A stretch of 12,572 nt of DNA, taken from contig JACZQS010000028.1 of NCBI GenBank assembly GCA_022545625.1, positions 1 through 12,572 of the forward strand. Direction: 5' to 3'. This document shows positions 1 through 6,324 of this stretch, in pieces. The DNA comes from Pseudomonadota bacterium (GTDB lineage Bacteria; Pseudomonadota; Gammaproteobacteria; GCA-001735895). The position numbers and the translations under genes are program-made. The notes under the pieces are model-generated. The model worked only from the letters and a program-made list of their open reading frames with translations, had not been told where the DNA came from and made no database searches. Each line of letters opens with the position of its first letter. The first letter of the stretch is position 1.

Positions 1-582
1 TACTTCACCGTATCCGTGAGCTGGTAACCAGGCCGCTAGTTTTGAAGCCCGTCCCGAGCACTCCACCAACAGATCAGCGGATATCAACTCCGATATGTCG
101 CCCGTTTCGACCCACAAACCGACAATACAGCCTTGCCCATCGACCTCTAATTCCGTCATTTTAGTGGCGTCGCGTAAGTGGACATTGGGCAAAGCCAGCA
201 CTCGTTGCCTGATCACGTGCTCCAACAGGGGGCGGGTAACGGATGGCGTGAGAATGCCGACGTCACGGATTGGTGTCGGTCCGACTGAGTCGTGGAACCA
301 GATATCATGATTGCGCCGGATTTTCACTGCACCGGCGGCATACACCTCGGCCATCAGGCCTGGAAGTAACTTGTCCATTGCCTCGACTGTGTAACCGAGC
401 AAAGTATGGACATGGGCACCTTGTGGTACACCCTTACGCACCTTAGGCGCCTCGGACAACGCATCCTTTTCGATAATGGTCACTTTCTCAATGGTCCCCG
501 AAAGGGCTGCGGCGGCCAACAGGCCAGCTATTCCTGCTCCTATTACGACAGCGTGTTTTTGAGTAATGATGTCAGTACTCAT
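1..582 (-). CDS. FAD-dependent oxidoreductase, N-terminal part (runs off the left edge)
   Basis: Read on the minus strand from ATG at 582, the frame stays open for 194 codons to the window edge, so the C-terminal part is missing. Residues 11-20 carry the dinucleotide-binding Rossmann motif (AVVIGAGIAG), and the second beta strand ends in an acidic residue (VTIIEKD, about 34-40) that would hold the FAD ribose. Residues 49-62 (RKGVPQGAHVHTLL) and 170-188 (DLLVECSGRASKLAAWL) match blocks I know from flavoprotein oxidoreductases of the PHBH/squalene-epoxidase-like fold that are often annotated only as FAD-dependent oxidoreductase or monooxygenase. The substrate cannot be told from this part. No partner gene is visible on this strand inside the window. 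The assignment to an FAD oxidoreductase is firm; the reaction is not known. Confidence 0.88.
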   Translation of the reverse strand, partial: MSTDIITQKHAVVIGAGIAGLLAAAALSGTIEKVTIIEKDALSEAPKVRKGVPQGAHVHTLLGYTVEAMDKLLPGLMAEVYAAGAVKIRRNHDIWFHDSVGPTPIRDVGILTPSVTRPLLEHVIRQRVLALPNVHLRDATKMTELEVDGQGCIVGLWVETGDISELISADLLVECSGRASKLAAWLPAHGYGEV

Positions 583-1048
583 TAGAGTGATACCAGATTA
601 ACCTGTTTATCAATGTACGAATCTGCATATGCAATATCGCCCTGGGAGGGCTGCTTGAATTGCTCGTAATTTGGCTATTTATGAACGGTTATAACACCGA
701 GCTACAGCTGAAACAATGAATTGTTGGTAATGGTCGCAATGATGAGAATTGGCCGTAAGTCGCCTCTCATTCTCATGTCGGGGGTCTGCTTTGGGCACTT
801 TGCAGTCCCTGGCGTTTCGATTCTGAACGGCAGCTTTCCCGATAGATGGGCTTCGTTTTTGACCAGCGATATTCTGCTCCCGGTTCTCCACGGTTATCCA
901 GGAGAAAATGGTTATCCGTCGGTAACTGCTAACCCTCGACGCTGAATACTATCGGTTTAATCGGTGGCAGGGATAAAGATGGACTCCGTATGAATATGTG
1001 TTTAAATGGAACGCAGAGAGTAAATTAATTATTTAAATACTGCTTTTG
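583..1048. other. Noncoding stretch with degenerate inverted repeats
   Basis: I see no convincing gene here; the short open frames on both strands have no recognisable protein features and run through inverted repeats. A perfect 8-bp inverted repeat ATGAGAAT/ATTCTCAT sits at 742-749 and 769-776. An imperfect hairpin with arms GGGTCTGC and GCAGTCCC sits at 782-809. The latter resembles dispersed repeats with a CTGCTTTGGG core that I have seen in environmental proteobacteria, but this is from memory. AT-rich sequence at 1001-1040, with two TTTAAAT blocks, probably contains the promoter for the leader that follows. Confidence 0.45.
605..634 (-). promoter_or_regulatory. Possible sigma70 promoter for the FAD oxidoreductase gene
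   Basis: On the minus strand a TTGCAT box (629-634) lies 17 bases from GATAAA (606-611), and the start codon follows about 23 bases downstream. Both boxes are imperfect, so this is a weak prediction by eye. Confidence 0.25.
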
Positions 1049-1147
1049 ATGGAACCCGATTTGATTTACCAACCAGTTCGTTCAATACACTACATCGAAA
1101 CTTTCGTTGTAGTGACTGTCGTGGAGAGCTTAATGCTGTCGCCGTAG
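1049..1147 (+). CDS. Possible 32-residue leader peptide upstream of the MFS gene
   Basis: An ATG at 1049 opens a frame of 32 codons ending at TAG 1145-1147. It begins MEPDLIYQPV, has a hydrophobic stretch FVVVTVV (residues 19-25) and ends in SLMLSP. It resembles no protein I know. There is no Shine-Dalgarno sequence upstream; if the AT-rich block at about 1030-1040 is the -10 region, the transcript could start close to the ATG and be leaderless. Its interest is position: the stop codon falls directly after the 5' arm (1137-1143) of a putative antiterminator, and the frame runs through the hairpin at 1088-1114. It could equally be a chance frame. Confidence 0.3.
   Translation: MEPDLIYQPVRSIHYIETFVVVTVVESLMLSP
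1088..1114 (+). repeat. Inverted repeat / RNA hairpin in the MFS leader
   Basis: The arms CACTACA (1088-1094) and TGTAGTG (1108-1114) are perfect inverted copies. After a T-T mismatch the pairing continues inward through CGAAA/TTTCG. It could be an RNA stem in the leader or a dyad operator for a DNA-binding regulator. It is not followed by a T tract, so it is not a terminator. Confidence 0.55.
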
Positions 1148-1190
1148 CGGGTATTTTCTAAATTGATTCACAGAAACCCTTTTGGCGACA
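1137..1190 (+). promoter_or_regulatory. Putative antiterminator pairing in the MFS leader
   Basis: TGTCGCC (1137-1143) is the exact reverse complement of GGCGACA (1184-1190), which is part of the terminator hairpin. Nested inside, GGGT (1149-1152) can pair with ACCC (1176-1179) and TTC (1156-1158) with GAA (1173-1175). This structure would use the same bases as the terminator at 1174-1203, so the two folds exclude each other. The base complementarity is seen directly; the switch function is inferred. Confidence 0.4.
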
Positions 1191-1207
1191 AGCCGAAGGG
1201 TTTTTTT
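1174..1207 (+). terminator. Rho-independent terminator just before the MFS gene (attenuator)
   Basis: AAACCCTT (1174-1181) pairs with AAGGGTTT (1196-1203). The stem is extended by a T-G pair and GGC/GCC (1184-1186 with 1192-1194) around the loop GACAA, and the second arm runs into seven T residues (1201-1207). No gene ends upstream on this strand except the short possible leader ORF. Only 26 bases separate the T tract from the MFS start codon, so it most likely acts as an attenuator, or ends a small RNA. Confidence 0.75.
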
Positions 1208-1233
1208 GTGCCTACGAAATAAATGAGTTTTTA

Positions 1234-2433
1234 ATGAAATATGCTGCCACATCTCCCCCAGGGTTTTTTACCCTGGTGCTCCTCACCGGGCTTTCGGTTT
1301 TGTCACTGAACATGTTTCTTCCCTCGCTTTCAAATATCGCGGAAGAGTTTCAATCCGACTATGCGATTGTGAGCCTGTCAGTTGCGGGCTACCTGGGAAT
1401 CACGGCAGTGTTGCAGCTAATCATAGGGCCATTATCTGACCGGTTTGGACGTCGCCCCTTAATCCTGACTGGATTGGTAATATTTATACTCGCATCTCTG
1501 GGCTGTATGCTGGCAGGTAATATTTGGATCTTCCTGGCTTTTCGTTTGATGCAAGGCGTGATCATCTCGGGTGGGGTATTGTCATTAGCGATAATCCGGG
1601 ACTCTGCGCCTGAACAGGAGGCGGCGAGCCGGATGGCCTACGTCTCGATGGCAATGGCGGTTGCACCGATGCTGGGGCCAATGGTTGGCGGAGTGCTGGA
1701 TGAGTTGTTTGGCTGGAGATCAAGTTTTTTGTTTTTTACATTCCTGGGATTAGCGGCGCTGATCTTATGTTGGATCGATCTGGGTGAGACCAATAAAAAC
1801 CCATCGAGGACATTTGCGAAGCAGTTTAAAGCCTATCCAGAGCTTTTTCGATCACGGCGTTACTGGGATTACACGTTATGCATTACGTTTTCGGTGGGGG
1901 CCTTCTACATCTTTATTTCCGGTGTGCCGTTAGTAGCAAAATCGATTCTTGCATTATCACCGGCAGTGCTTGGATTCTACATGGGGACTATTACTGCGGG
2001 CTTTGCGCTAGGCAGCTTCCTTTCAGGTCGATACTCGAAAAGATACCCGATCACCGCAATGATGATCGTTGGAAGGATCGTCGCTTGCGTCGGACTTACT
2101 GGGGGGCTTACATTATTTCTGGCGGGGTTCGTAAACGTATTCTCGATATTTGGCACAACTGTGTTTGTCGGTTTGGGTAATGGACTAACCATGCCGAGTG
2201 CCAACGCGGGTGCGCTATCGGTTCGACCCAAGCTGGCTGGCAGTGCTTCAGGATTGAAAGGCGCACTAACGGTTGGCGGCGGAGCGATACTGACGTCAAT
2301 CGCAGCTGTGGTCCTAACCGAAGGAGGCGGGCCATATCAACTTCTGGGCATGATGCTATTTTGCTCAGTGATAGCTTTGCTAGCTGCACTTGATTTGCTC
2401 CGAGTAAATCGACGTGGGGGAGCATTTCCTTGA
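1234..2433 (+). CDS. Bcr/CflA-type MFS drug-resistance transporter
   Basis: This 399-residue inner-membrane protein has the length and twelve-helix pattern of the Bcr/CflA branch of the drug:H+ antiporter group (bicyclomycin, chloramphenicol-type export). The N-terminus reads LSVLSLNMFLPSLSNIAEEF (20-39), as usual for the family. MFS motif A is at about 65-77 (GPLSDRFGRRPLI), the helix 4 to helix 5 region carries RLMQGV and MAVAPMLGPMVGG, the latter resembling the antiporter motif C. The substrate cannot be assigned from sequence. There is no good Shine-Dalgarno sequence. A tiny frame ATG-AGT-TTT-TAA (1223-1234) ends by overlapping the start codon as TAATG, which could allow reinitiation. Expression is probably controlled by the terminator-containing leader directly upstream. 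The gene stands alone, with a likely terminator after it. Confidence 0.9.
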   Translation: MKYAATSPPGFFTLVLLTGLSVLSLNMFLPSLSNIAEEFQSDYAIVSLSVAGYLGITAVLQLIIGPLSDRFGRRPLILTGLVIFILASLGCMLAGNIWIFLAFRLMQGVIISGGVLSLAIIRDSAPEQEAASRMAYVSMAMAVAPMLGPMVGGVLDELFGWRSSFLFFTFLGLAALILCWIDLGETNKNPSRTFAKQFKAYPELFRSRRYWDYTLCITFSVGAFYIFISGVPLVAKSILALSPAVLGFYMGTITAGFALGSFLSGRYSKRYPITAMMIVGRIVACVGLTGGLTLFLAGFVNVFSIFGTTVFVGLGNGLTMPSANAGALSVRPKLAGSASGLKGALTVGGGAILTSIAAVVLTEGGGPYQLLGMMLFCSVIALLAALDLLRVNRRGGAFP

Positions 2434-2442
2434 ATCATCGTA

Positions 2443-2467
2443 ACCCAGGGACCTAGTACCTGGTTTT
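2443..2467 (+). terminator. Probable terminator of the MFS gene
   Basis: CCAGG (2445-2449) and CCTGG (2459-2463) form a short stem, flanked by AA and TTTT. It starts 10 bases after the MFS stop codon. The stem is only five GC-rich pairs, so it is a moderate candidate; the long hairpin at 2489-2541 could also contribute. Confidence 0.4.
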
Positions 2468-2488
2468 CGAATTCCAAAGAAAGAGAAA

Positions 2489-2561
2489 GAAAGGGGTCGG
2501 TGACAAATGCTTCCTATTCTCAATTGTCACCGACCCCTTTCTTGTCACCGACCCCTTTCTT
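2489..2561. repeat. REP/BIME-like element: 18-bp repeat in three copies
   Basis: The unit GAAAGGGGTCGGTGACAA occurs at 2489-2506. Its exact inverted copy is at 2524-2541, giving an 18-bp perfect stem with a 17-base loop. A second inverted copy follows immediately at 2542-2559, in tandem. A short A/G-rich lead-in (2479-2490) precedes it. Similar GGGGTCGGTGAC palindromes occur in gammaproteobacterial intergenic regions near REP-associated tyrosine transposase (RAYT) genes, but no such transposase is present here. It may be transcribed as a stable hairpin at the 3' end of the MFS message. Confidence 0.75.
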
Positions 2562-2819
2562 TTCATTTAATAATAGTAAATTCGACCAGGTTTCAAATCT
2601 TATATTGCCGACCGAGCTGAAGTCACTATTGGGAGTTATTTTTCTAGAGATGAATAAATTCTTGGGTAGGAAAGTATCAAATTACGCTACTACAGGTGCT
2701 GTATATCGTGACGTAATTGATTGAAGTTGCAAAATGGAATCTTCTGTAGCATCCTCGTTTCCTAGTTTCGAACATGAATATCGAATTGAGGAAGAACACA
2801 ATACCTAAGGAATGGAAAC
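2562..2819. other. AT-rich intergenic stretch before the cyclase gene
   Basis: No recognisable gene. One open frame leaves the repeat and continues to 2724 (ending YRDVID), but it has no start outside the repeat, no ribosome binding site and no family resemblance. A promoter for the downstream cyclase-like gene is expected here; I cannot single out convincing boxes. A good ribosome binding site, AAGGAA, stands at 2807-2812. Confidence 0.4.
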
Positions 2820-3623
2820 ATGGAAAACATCAAGTATATTTCTAGCTTTATTTTGATCGGAATCCTTTCTTTGCTAGCGGCACATTTCAGACAATTAGGT
2901 CTAAGCCTAGCAGGCAAAATACCAAGTTCGGTTTGGAATAAACGCTCTCTCAACTGGATCCCATCTGAGCTTTCAATGGCAAATGACCGTCTATCAACCA
3001 AGTTTGCTGTAATCTTACATGCGGATATTGTGGGTTCAACCGCTCTGGTACAGCAAGATGAGCAGCTAGCTCACGAGCGGACCCAGGATGCTTTTCGTCG
3101 TTTCAGCGACAGCATCGAAAAATACCAGGGTCACGTACGGGAATTGCGAGGCGATGCACTTCTGGCTGATTTCGAACGTCCCTCGGATGCCGTAACGGCT
3201 ACCCTGGCATTCCAGGCAGACCAGGCCAGTTATATCGAACAGTTAAATGACGACATCCGACCTACTGTTCGGGTGGGTATTGCCATGGGTGAAGTCGTTA
3301 TCGCTGATAACACCCTAACCGGTGCTGGTGTGGTACTGGCCCAAAGGGTAGAGCAATTGTCGAGATCTGGTGGCGTATGTATTACAGCAGCAATTCACGA
3401 GAGCATTCCAAAGCGGTTGCCGTTTGAACAGGCTGATATGGGTGATCGGCAGGTCAAAGGATTCGATGAGCCGGTGCGGGTTTACGGCGTCGAACTGGGA
3501 GCAGGAGCGCTGGTACCACCCCCTCAAGGGATTCAACTTTCCAAAATCTCGCCCAGGCCGATTAGGCTAGTTGTAGCCGTTACCATTGCTACCCTGATCA
3601 TTGTAGGTGGACTGTTTACCTGA
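2820..3623 (+). CDS. Membrane-anchored class III adenylate/guanylate cyclase-like protein
   Basis: The 267-residue protein has a hydrophobic segment at 8-22, a class III cyclase homology domain at about 61-224, and a final hydrophobic segment at 247-265 directly before the stop. Expected metal-binding aspartates are present: D69 in ILHADIVGST and D112 in LRGDALLADF. The conserved arginine is present (R176, in VVLAQRVEQL), but the transition-state asparagine position is Val172, and the usual substrate lysine four residues before D112 is Glu108. It may use an atypical active site or be a non-catalytic domain. Relatives I recall continue after the second membrane segment into TolB/TPR-type domains; here the protein stops. 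The start at 2820 is supported by AAGGAA seven bases upstream. ATG 2976 (residue 53, MANDRLSTKF), which would remove the first hydrophobic segment, is the alternative and fits usual family starts. Confidence 0.82.
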   Translation: MENIKYISSFILIGILSLLAAHFRQLGLSLAGKIPSSVWNKRSLNWIPSELSMANDRLSTKFAVILHADIVGSTALVQQDEQLAHERTQDAFRRFSDSIEKYQGHVRELRGDALLADFERPSDAVTATLAFQADQASYIEQLNDDIRPTVRVGIAMGEVVIADNTLTGAGVVLAQRVEQLSRSGGVCITAAIHESIPKRLPFEQADMGDRQVKGFDEPVRVYGVELGAGALVPPPQGIQLSKISPRPIRLVVAVTIATLIIVGGLFT

Positions 3624-4046
3624 CAGAAACCCAGCGTAATAAAACTGCTAGGTTTCCTGAATGCCGTCTGGTTAAAGATCCCGCACGATGCCTGGTGATG
3701 CAATGTGCTGATACCTGAAGATAAGTCAGTAGAGTTATTCCGCGAGGATTACGAAAAGATACCCGACTCAGCCAAGCCCTTTCGCATAGAGAAGCGGGAG
3801 AAATAGAAATTAGGGAAAATTAGAAATGCTAGCTGCAATTATACTATCGATATACTCGATGCCCGCCCGGAGGACTTAACGGCCGGTGATCCAAAAATTC
3901 TGAATGTCAGCTTTCAGCTTTGGTGTGTGCTTAGCTGGTATCATTATAAATGCACCACCAGTGCGACGGAATATCCCAATAGCACCTGCGTTCAGGTAAA
4001 ATACTACCTGGCAGGATACAATCATTAATTTATGTGGAAGGGTTTG
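3624..4046 (+). other. Gene-free stretch with a possible decayed reading frame
   Basis: No intact gene is seen. One frame is open from GTG 3705 to a TAG at 3804-3806 (31 codons after the GTG, including FREDYEKIPDSAKPFRIEKR), then open again from 3807 to TAA 4026-4028 (73 codons, including DARPEDLTAGDPKILNVSFQ and four cysteines). The second part lacks an ATG. Together they could be a small gene broken by one stop, but neither part resembles a family I know, and open frames of this size arise by chance. The promoter for the downstream esterase should also lie here. Confidence 0.25.
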
Positions 4047-4724
4047 ATGGCTGACTCACCTATCATTATAGAACACGGCTCATCGCCGCCCGACAGTTGT
4101 GTCATCTGGCTGCACGGGCTTGGCGCCAGTGGCCATGATTTTGAACCGATCGTGCCGGAACTGAAATTGGACCCGGTTTTAAATACGCGTTTTGTGTTTC
4201 CACATGCCTCGATGATTCCAGTGACCATTAACCAGGGATTTGTGATGCGGGCATGGTATGACGTCAGCGAATCTAAAATTGACACTGAACAGGATGAAAA
4301 GGGTATTCGAAAATCTGAGAAAATACTTGGCCAGCTGATTGAAGAACAGATCAAAGCGGGTATCACCAGCCAACGAATTGTAATTGCCGGCTTTTCACAG
4401 GGCGGCGCGATTGCCTTGCAAACCGGGCTGCGTTATCCAAAACCCCTGGCTGGTGTCATAGCACTGTCAACTTATTTACCCCTGGCGAAGACGCTCACGG
4501 CCGAAAAAAATAAAGCCAACAGAGGCATGCAAATTTTTCTCGCGCACGGCTCTGAAGACCCGGTAATTCCGATAGACCTCGCCTATACGACACGCGGCCG
4601 GCTTGAAAAAGAAGGTTATCTGACCAGCTGGAAGGAATACGATGGTATGGCCCACGGCGTATCTGAGAAAGAAATTTTTGATATTGGCGATTGGCTGGAA
4701 AAGATTTTACTTTATCAGGCATAG
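4047..4724 (+). CDS. Carboxylesterase / lysophospholipase-like alpha/beta-hydrolase
   Basis: A 225-residue cytosolic hydrolase of the phospholipase/carboxylesterase family (relatives of Pseudomonas carboxylesterase II and acyl-protein thioesterases). The oxyanion-loop region VIWLHGLGASGHDF is at 19-32, the nucleophile Ser117 in GFSQGGA, the acid Asp171 in HGSEDPVIP and the catalytic His203 in GMAHGVS. All triad members are present and the length is normal, so it should be active on short acyl esters; the natural substrate is unknown. I chose ATG 4047 because a strong ribosome binding site (GGAAGGG, 4036-4042) stands five bases upstream. The in-frame ATG at 4032 overlaps that site and has none of its own. 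The gene is convergent with argH, 44 bases apart. Confidence 0.92.
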   Translation: MADSPIIIEHGSSPPDSCVIWLHGLGASGHDFEPIVPELKLDPVLNTRFVFPHASMIPVTINQGFVMRAWYDVSESKIDTEQDEKGIRKSEKILGQLIEEQIKAGITSQRIVIAGFSQGGAIALQTGLRYPKPLAGVIALSTYLPLAKTLTAEKNKANRGMQIFLAHGSEDPVIPIDLAYTTRGRLEKEGYLTSWKEYDGMAHGVSEKEIFDIGDWLEKILLYQA

Positions 4725-4741
4725 CCCCCGGCCTGAGGCTA

Positions 4742-4769
4742 AAATCGCAATCATCTCGATTTAGATTTT
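4742..4769. terminator. Possible weak shared terminator between esterase and argH
   Basis: AAATCG (4742-4747) and CGATTT (4757-4762) are inverted, with T-rich sequence after the stem on the plus strand and T residues on the minus strand. The stem is short and AT-rich, so this is only a candidate for ending the two convergent genes. Confidence 0.3.
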
Positions 4770-6157
4770 CAAGACTGCTTTATCAGCTTACGACAATCAG
4801 CAATTTGACGCCTGACCTGTTTTGGCGCGGTACCACCAAACACCTCCCTCGCGGCCACCGAACCTTCGAGCGATAGTATATCGAAAACATCGGCCTCGAT
4901 GCGCCGGTCAAAAGCGTGCATTTCCTGCAAGGTAAATTCGCTTAAATCCTTGCCTTTTTGAATCGCATAGGCGACCGCGCCGCCAACTACTTCGTGGGCA
5001 TCGCGGAACGGCAAACCCTTGTTAACCAGGTAATCTGCAAGATCGGTAGCGGTGGCATAGCCCTGTTTTGCTGCCGCATACATGGCTTCGCGATTAACGC
5101 TCAGGTTGGGCACCATATCGCTAAACGCGCGTAGGCAAGCCCCTAGCGTATCTAGTACGTCGAACAGCGGTTCCTTGTCTTCCTGGTTATCCTTGTTGTA
5201 GGCCAACGGTTGCGACTTCATCAGGGTCAACAGGCTGACCAGGTGGCCGATCACCCGGCCGGTTTTGCCACGCACCAGTTCGGGCACGTCGGGATTTTTC
5301 TTTTGCGGCATGATCGAAGAACCGGTGCAATAACGGTCGGGCAACTGGATGAAATTAAATTGCGTGGTTGACCAGATCACCAATTCCTCCGCCATGCGCG
5401 ATAGATGGGTCATACAAATGGCCGCGTTGGCGCAAAATTCGATCGCGAAGTCGCGGTCGCTAACCGCGTCTAGCGAATTCCTGCTCGGTGCGTCGAAGGC
5501 CAGTAACTCGGCGGTGTAATCGCGATCCAGCTGGTACGATGTTCCTGCAAGCGCGGCAGCGCCAAGCGGCATCACGTTCATTCGCCTGGCGCAATCCTTG
5601 AATCTACTGTGATCGCGGTCGAGCATTTCGAACCAGGCCAGCATGTGGTGACCAAAGGTAATCGGTTGGGCTACCTGCAGGTGTGTAAATCCGGGCATGA
5701 TGGTATCCGCCTCCTGCTCGGCAATATCCAGCAAGCCTTTCTGGAGATCCCTGATCTGTACCAGGCAATGGCCGATTTCATCGCGCAGGTACAGGCGAAT
5801 GTCGGTTGCAACCTGGTCGTTACGCGAACGCGCGGTATGCAACTTTTTGCCCGCCTCGCCGATTAACTCGGTAAGACGAGATTCGATATTCATGTGTACA
5901 TCTTCCAGACCCGGTGACCAGTCGAACCCGCCGTCAGTGATTTCCTGCTTGATTTTCGCCATGCCTTTATCGATAGCCTCGAGCTCGTCGTCGCTCAATA
6001 TGCCGATCTTATGCAACATTTTCGCGTGCGCGAGTGAGCCCAGTATATCGACCAGCGCCAGGCGCTGGTCAAACTCAACCGAAGCAGTAAATGCTTCGAC
6101 AAAAGCGTCGGTAGGTTCGGTGAAGCGTCCGCCCCACATGCTGCGTTTCTTTTTCAT
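4769..6157 (-). CDS. argH: Argininosuccinate lyase
   Basis: Cleaves argininosuccinate to arginine and fumarate, the last step of arginine biosynthesis; a cytosolic homotetramer of the fumarase/aspartase superfamily. The protein has 462 residues, the usual length. It begins MKKKRSMWGGRF, with the family's WGGRF at 8-12. HTARSRNDQVATD is at 107-119, the proposed general-acid/base histidine lies in GFTHLQ (His159), and the superfamily signature GSSIMPQKKNPD is at 279-290 with the catalytic serine in the flexible loop. The frame is open further upstream to 6319, but that 54-residue extension has no family resemblance. ATG 6157, with AGGTAAG just upstream, is the proper start. It is divergent from algZ, as in Pseudomonas, where argH also flanks the algZ-algR locus. 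Confidence 0.97.
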   Translation of the reverse strand: MKKKRSMWGGRFTEPTDAFVEAFTASVEFDQRLALVDILGSLAHAKMLHKIGILSDDELEAIDKGMAKIKQEITDGGFDWSPGLEDVHMNIESRLTELIGEAGKKLHTARSRNDQVATDIRLYLRDEIGHCLVQIRDLQKGLLDIAEQEADTIMPGFTHLQVAQPITFGHHMLAWFEMLDRDHSRFKDCARRMNVMPLGAAALAGTSYQLDRDYTAELLAFDAPSRNSLDAVSDRDFAIEFCANAAICMTHLSRMAEELVIWSTTQFNFIQLPDRYCTGSSIMPQKKNPDVPELVRGKTGRVIGHLVSLLTLMKSQPLAYNKDNQEDKEPLFDVLDTLGACLRAFSDMVPNLSVNREAMYAAAKQGYATATDLADYLVNKGLPFRDAHEVVGGAVAYAIQKGKDLSEFTLQEMHAFDRRIEADVFDILSLEGSVAAREVFGGTAPKQVRRQIADCRKLIKQS

Positions 6158-6324
6158 GATTTTCTTACCTGGATATTTCCAGTATATATAATCTGCAGGT
6201 CGTGCCTGGAATAAAAAATCACCCCGGTGACTATCGCGGAAAAATTCACTTTTGGCGACTGCCCTCCAGACCTGTTGCGGATATTGTTGTATGCTTGCAG
6301 CGCTAGTCAAACAAATCAATAGCT
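6158..6324. promoter_or_regulatory. Divergent argH / algZ promoter region
   Basis: This 167-base gap must hold promoters for both argH and algZ. On the minus strand TATATATACT (about 6182-6191) is a reasonable -10 region for argH, about 25-30 bases before its start codon, but with no good -35 box. For algZ no clear pair of boxes stands out. There is no obvious ArgR-type or AlgR-type operator that I can defend by eye. Confidence 0.35.

Noticed and set aside
679..945. Overlapping 70-75 codon open frames on both strands
   Set aside because: They cross inverted repeats, have no ribosome binding sites and no protein-like features or family resemblance.
2500..2724. A 74-codon frame starting at GTG inside the 18-bp repeat
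   Set aside because: Its start and first 20 codons are made by the repeat (SQLSPTPFLSPTPFF), with no ribosome binding site and no recognisable family.
4032..4046. Upstream esterase start (MWKGL)
   Set aside because: The ATG lies directly before the GGAAGGG ribosome binding site of the better start at 4047, and it has no such site itself.
6158..6319. N-terminal extension of ArgH by 54 residues
   Set aside because: The extension has no family resemblance and occupies the divergent promoter region; ATG 6157 has a ribosome binding site and gives the standard ArgH start.
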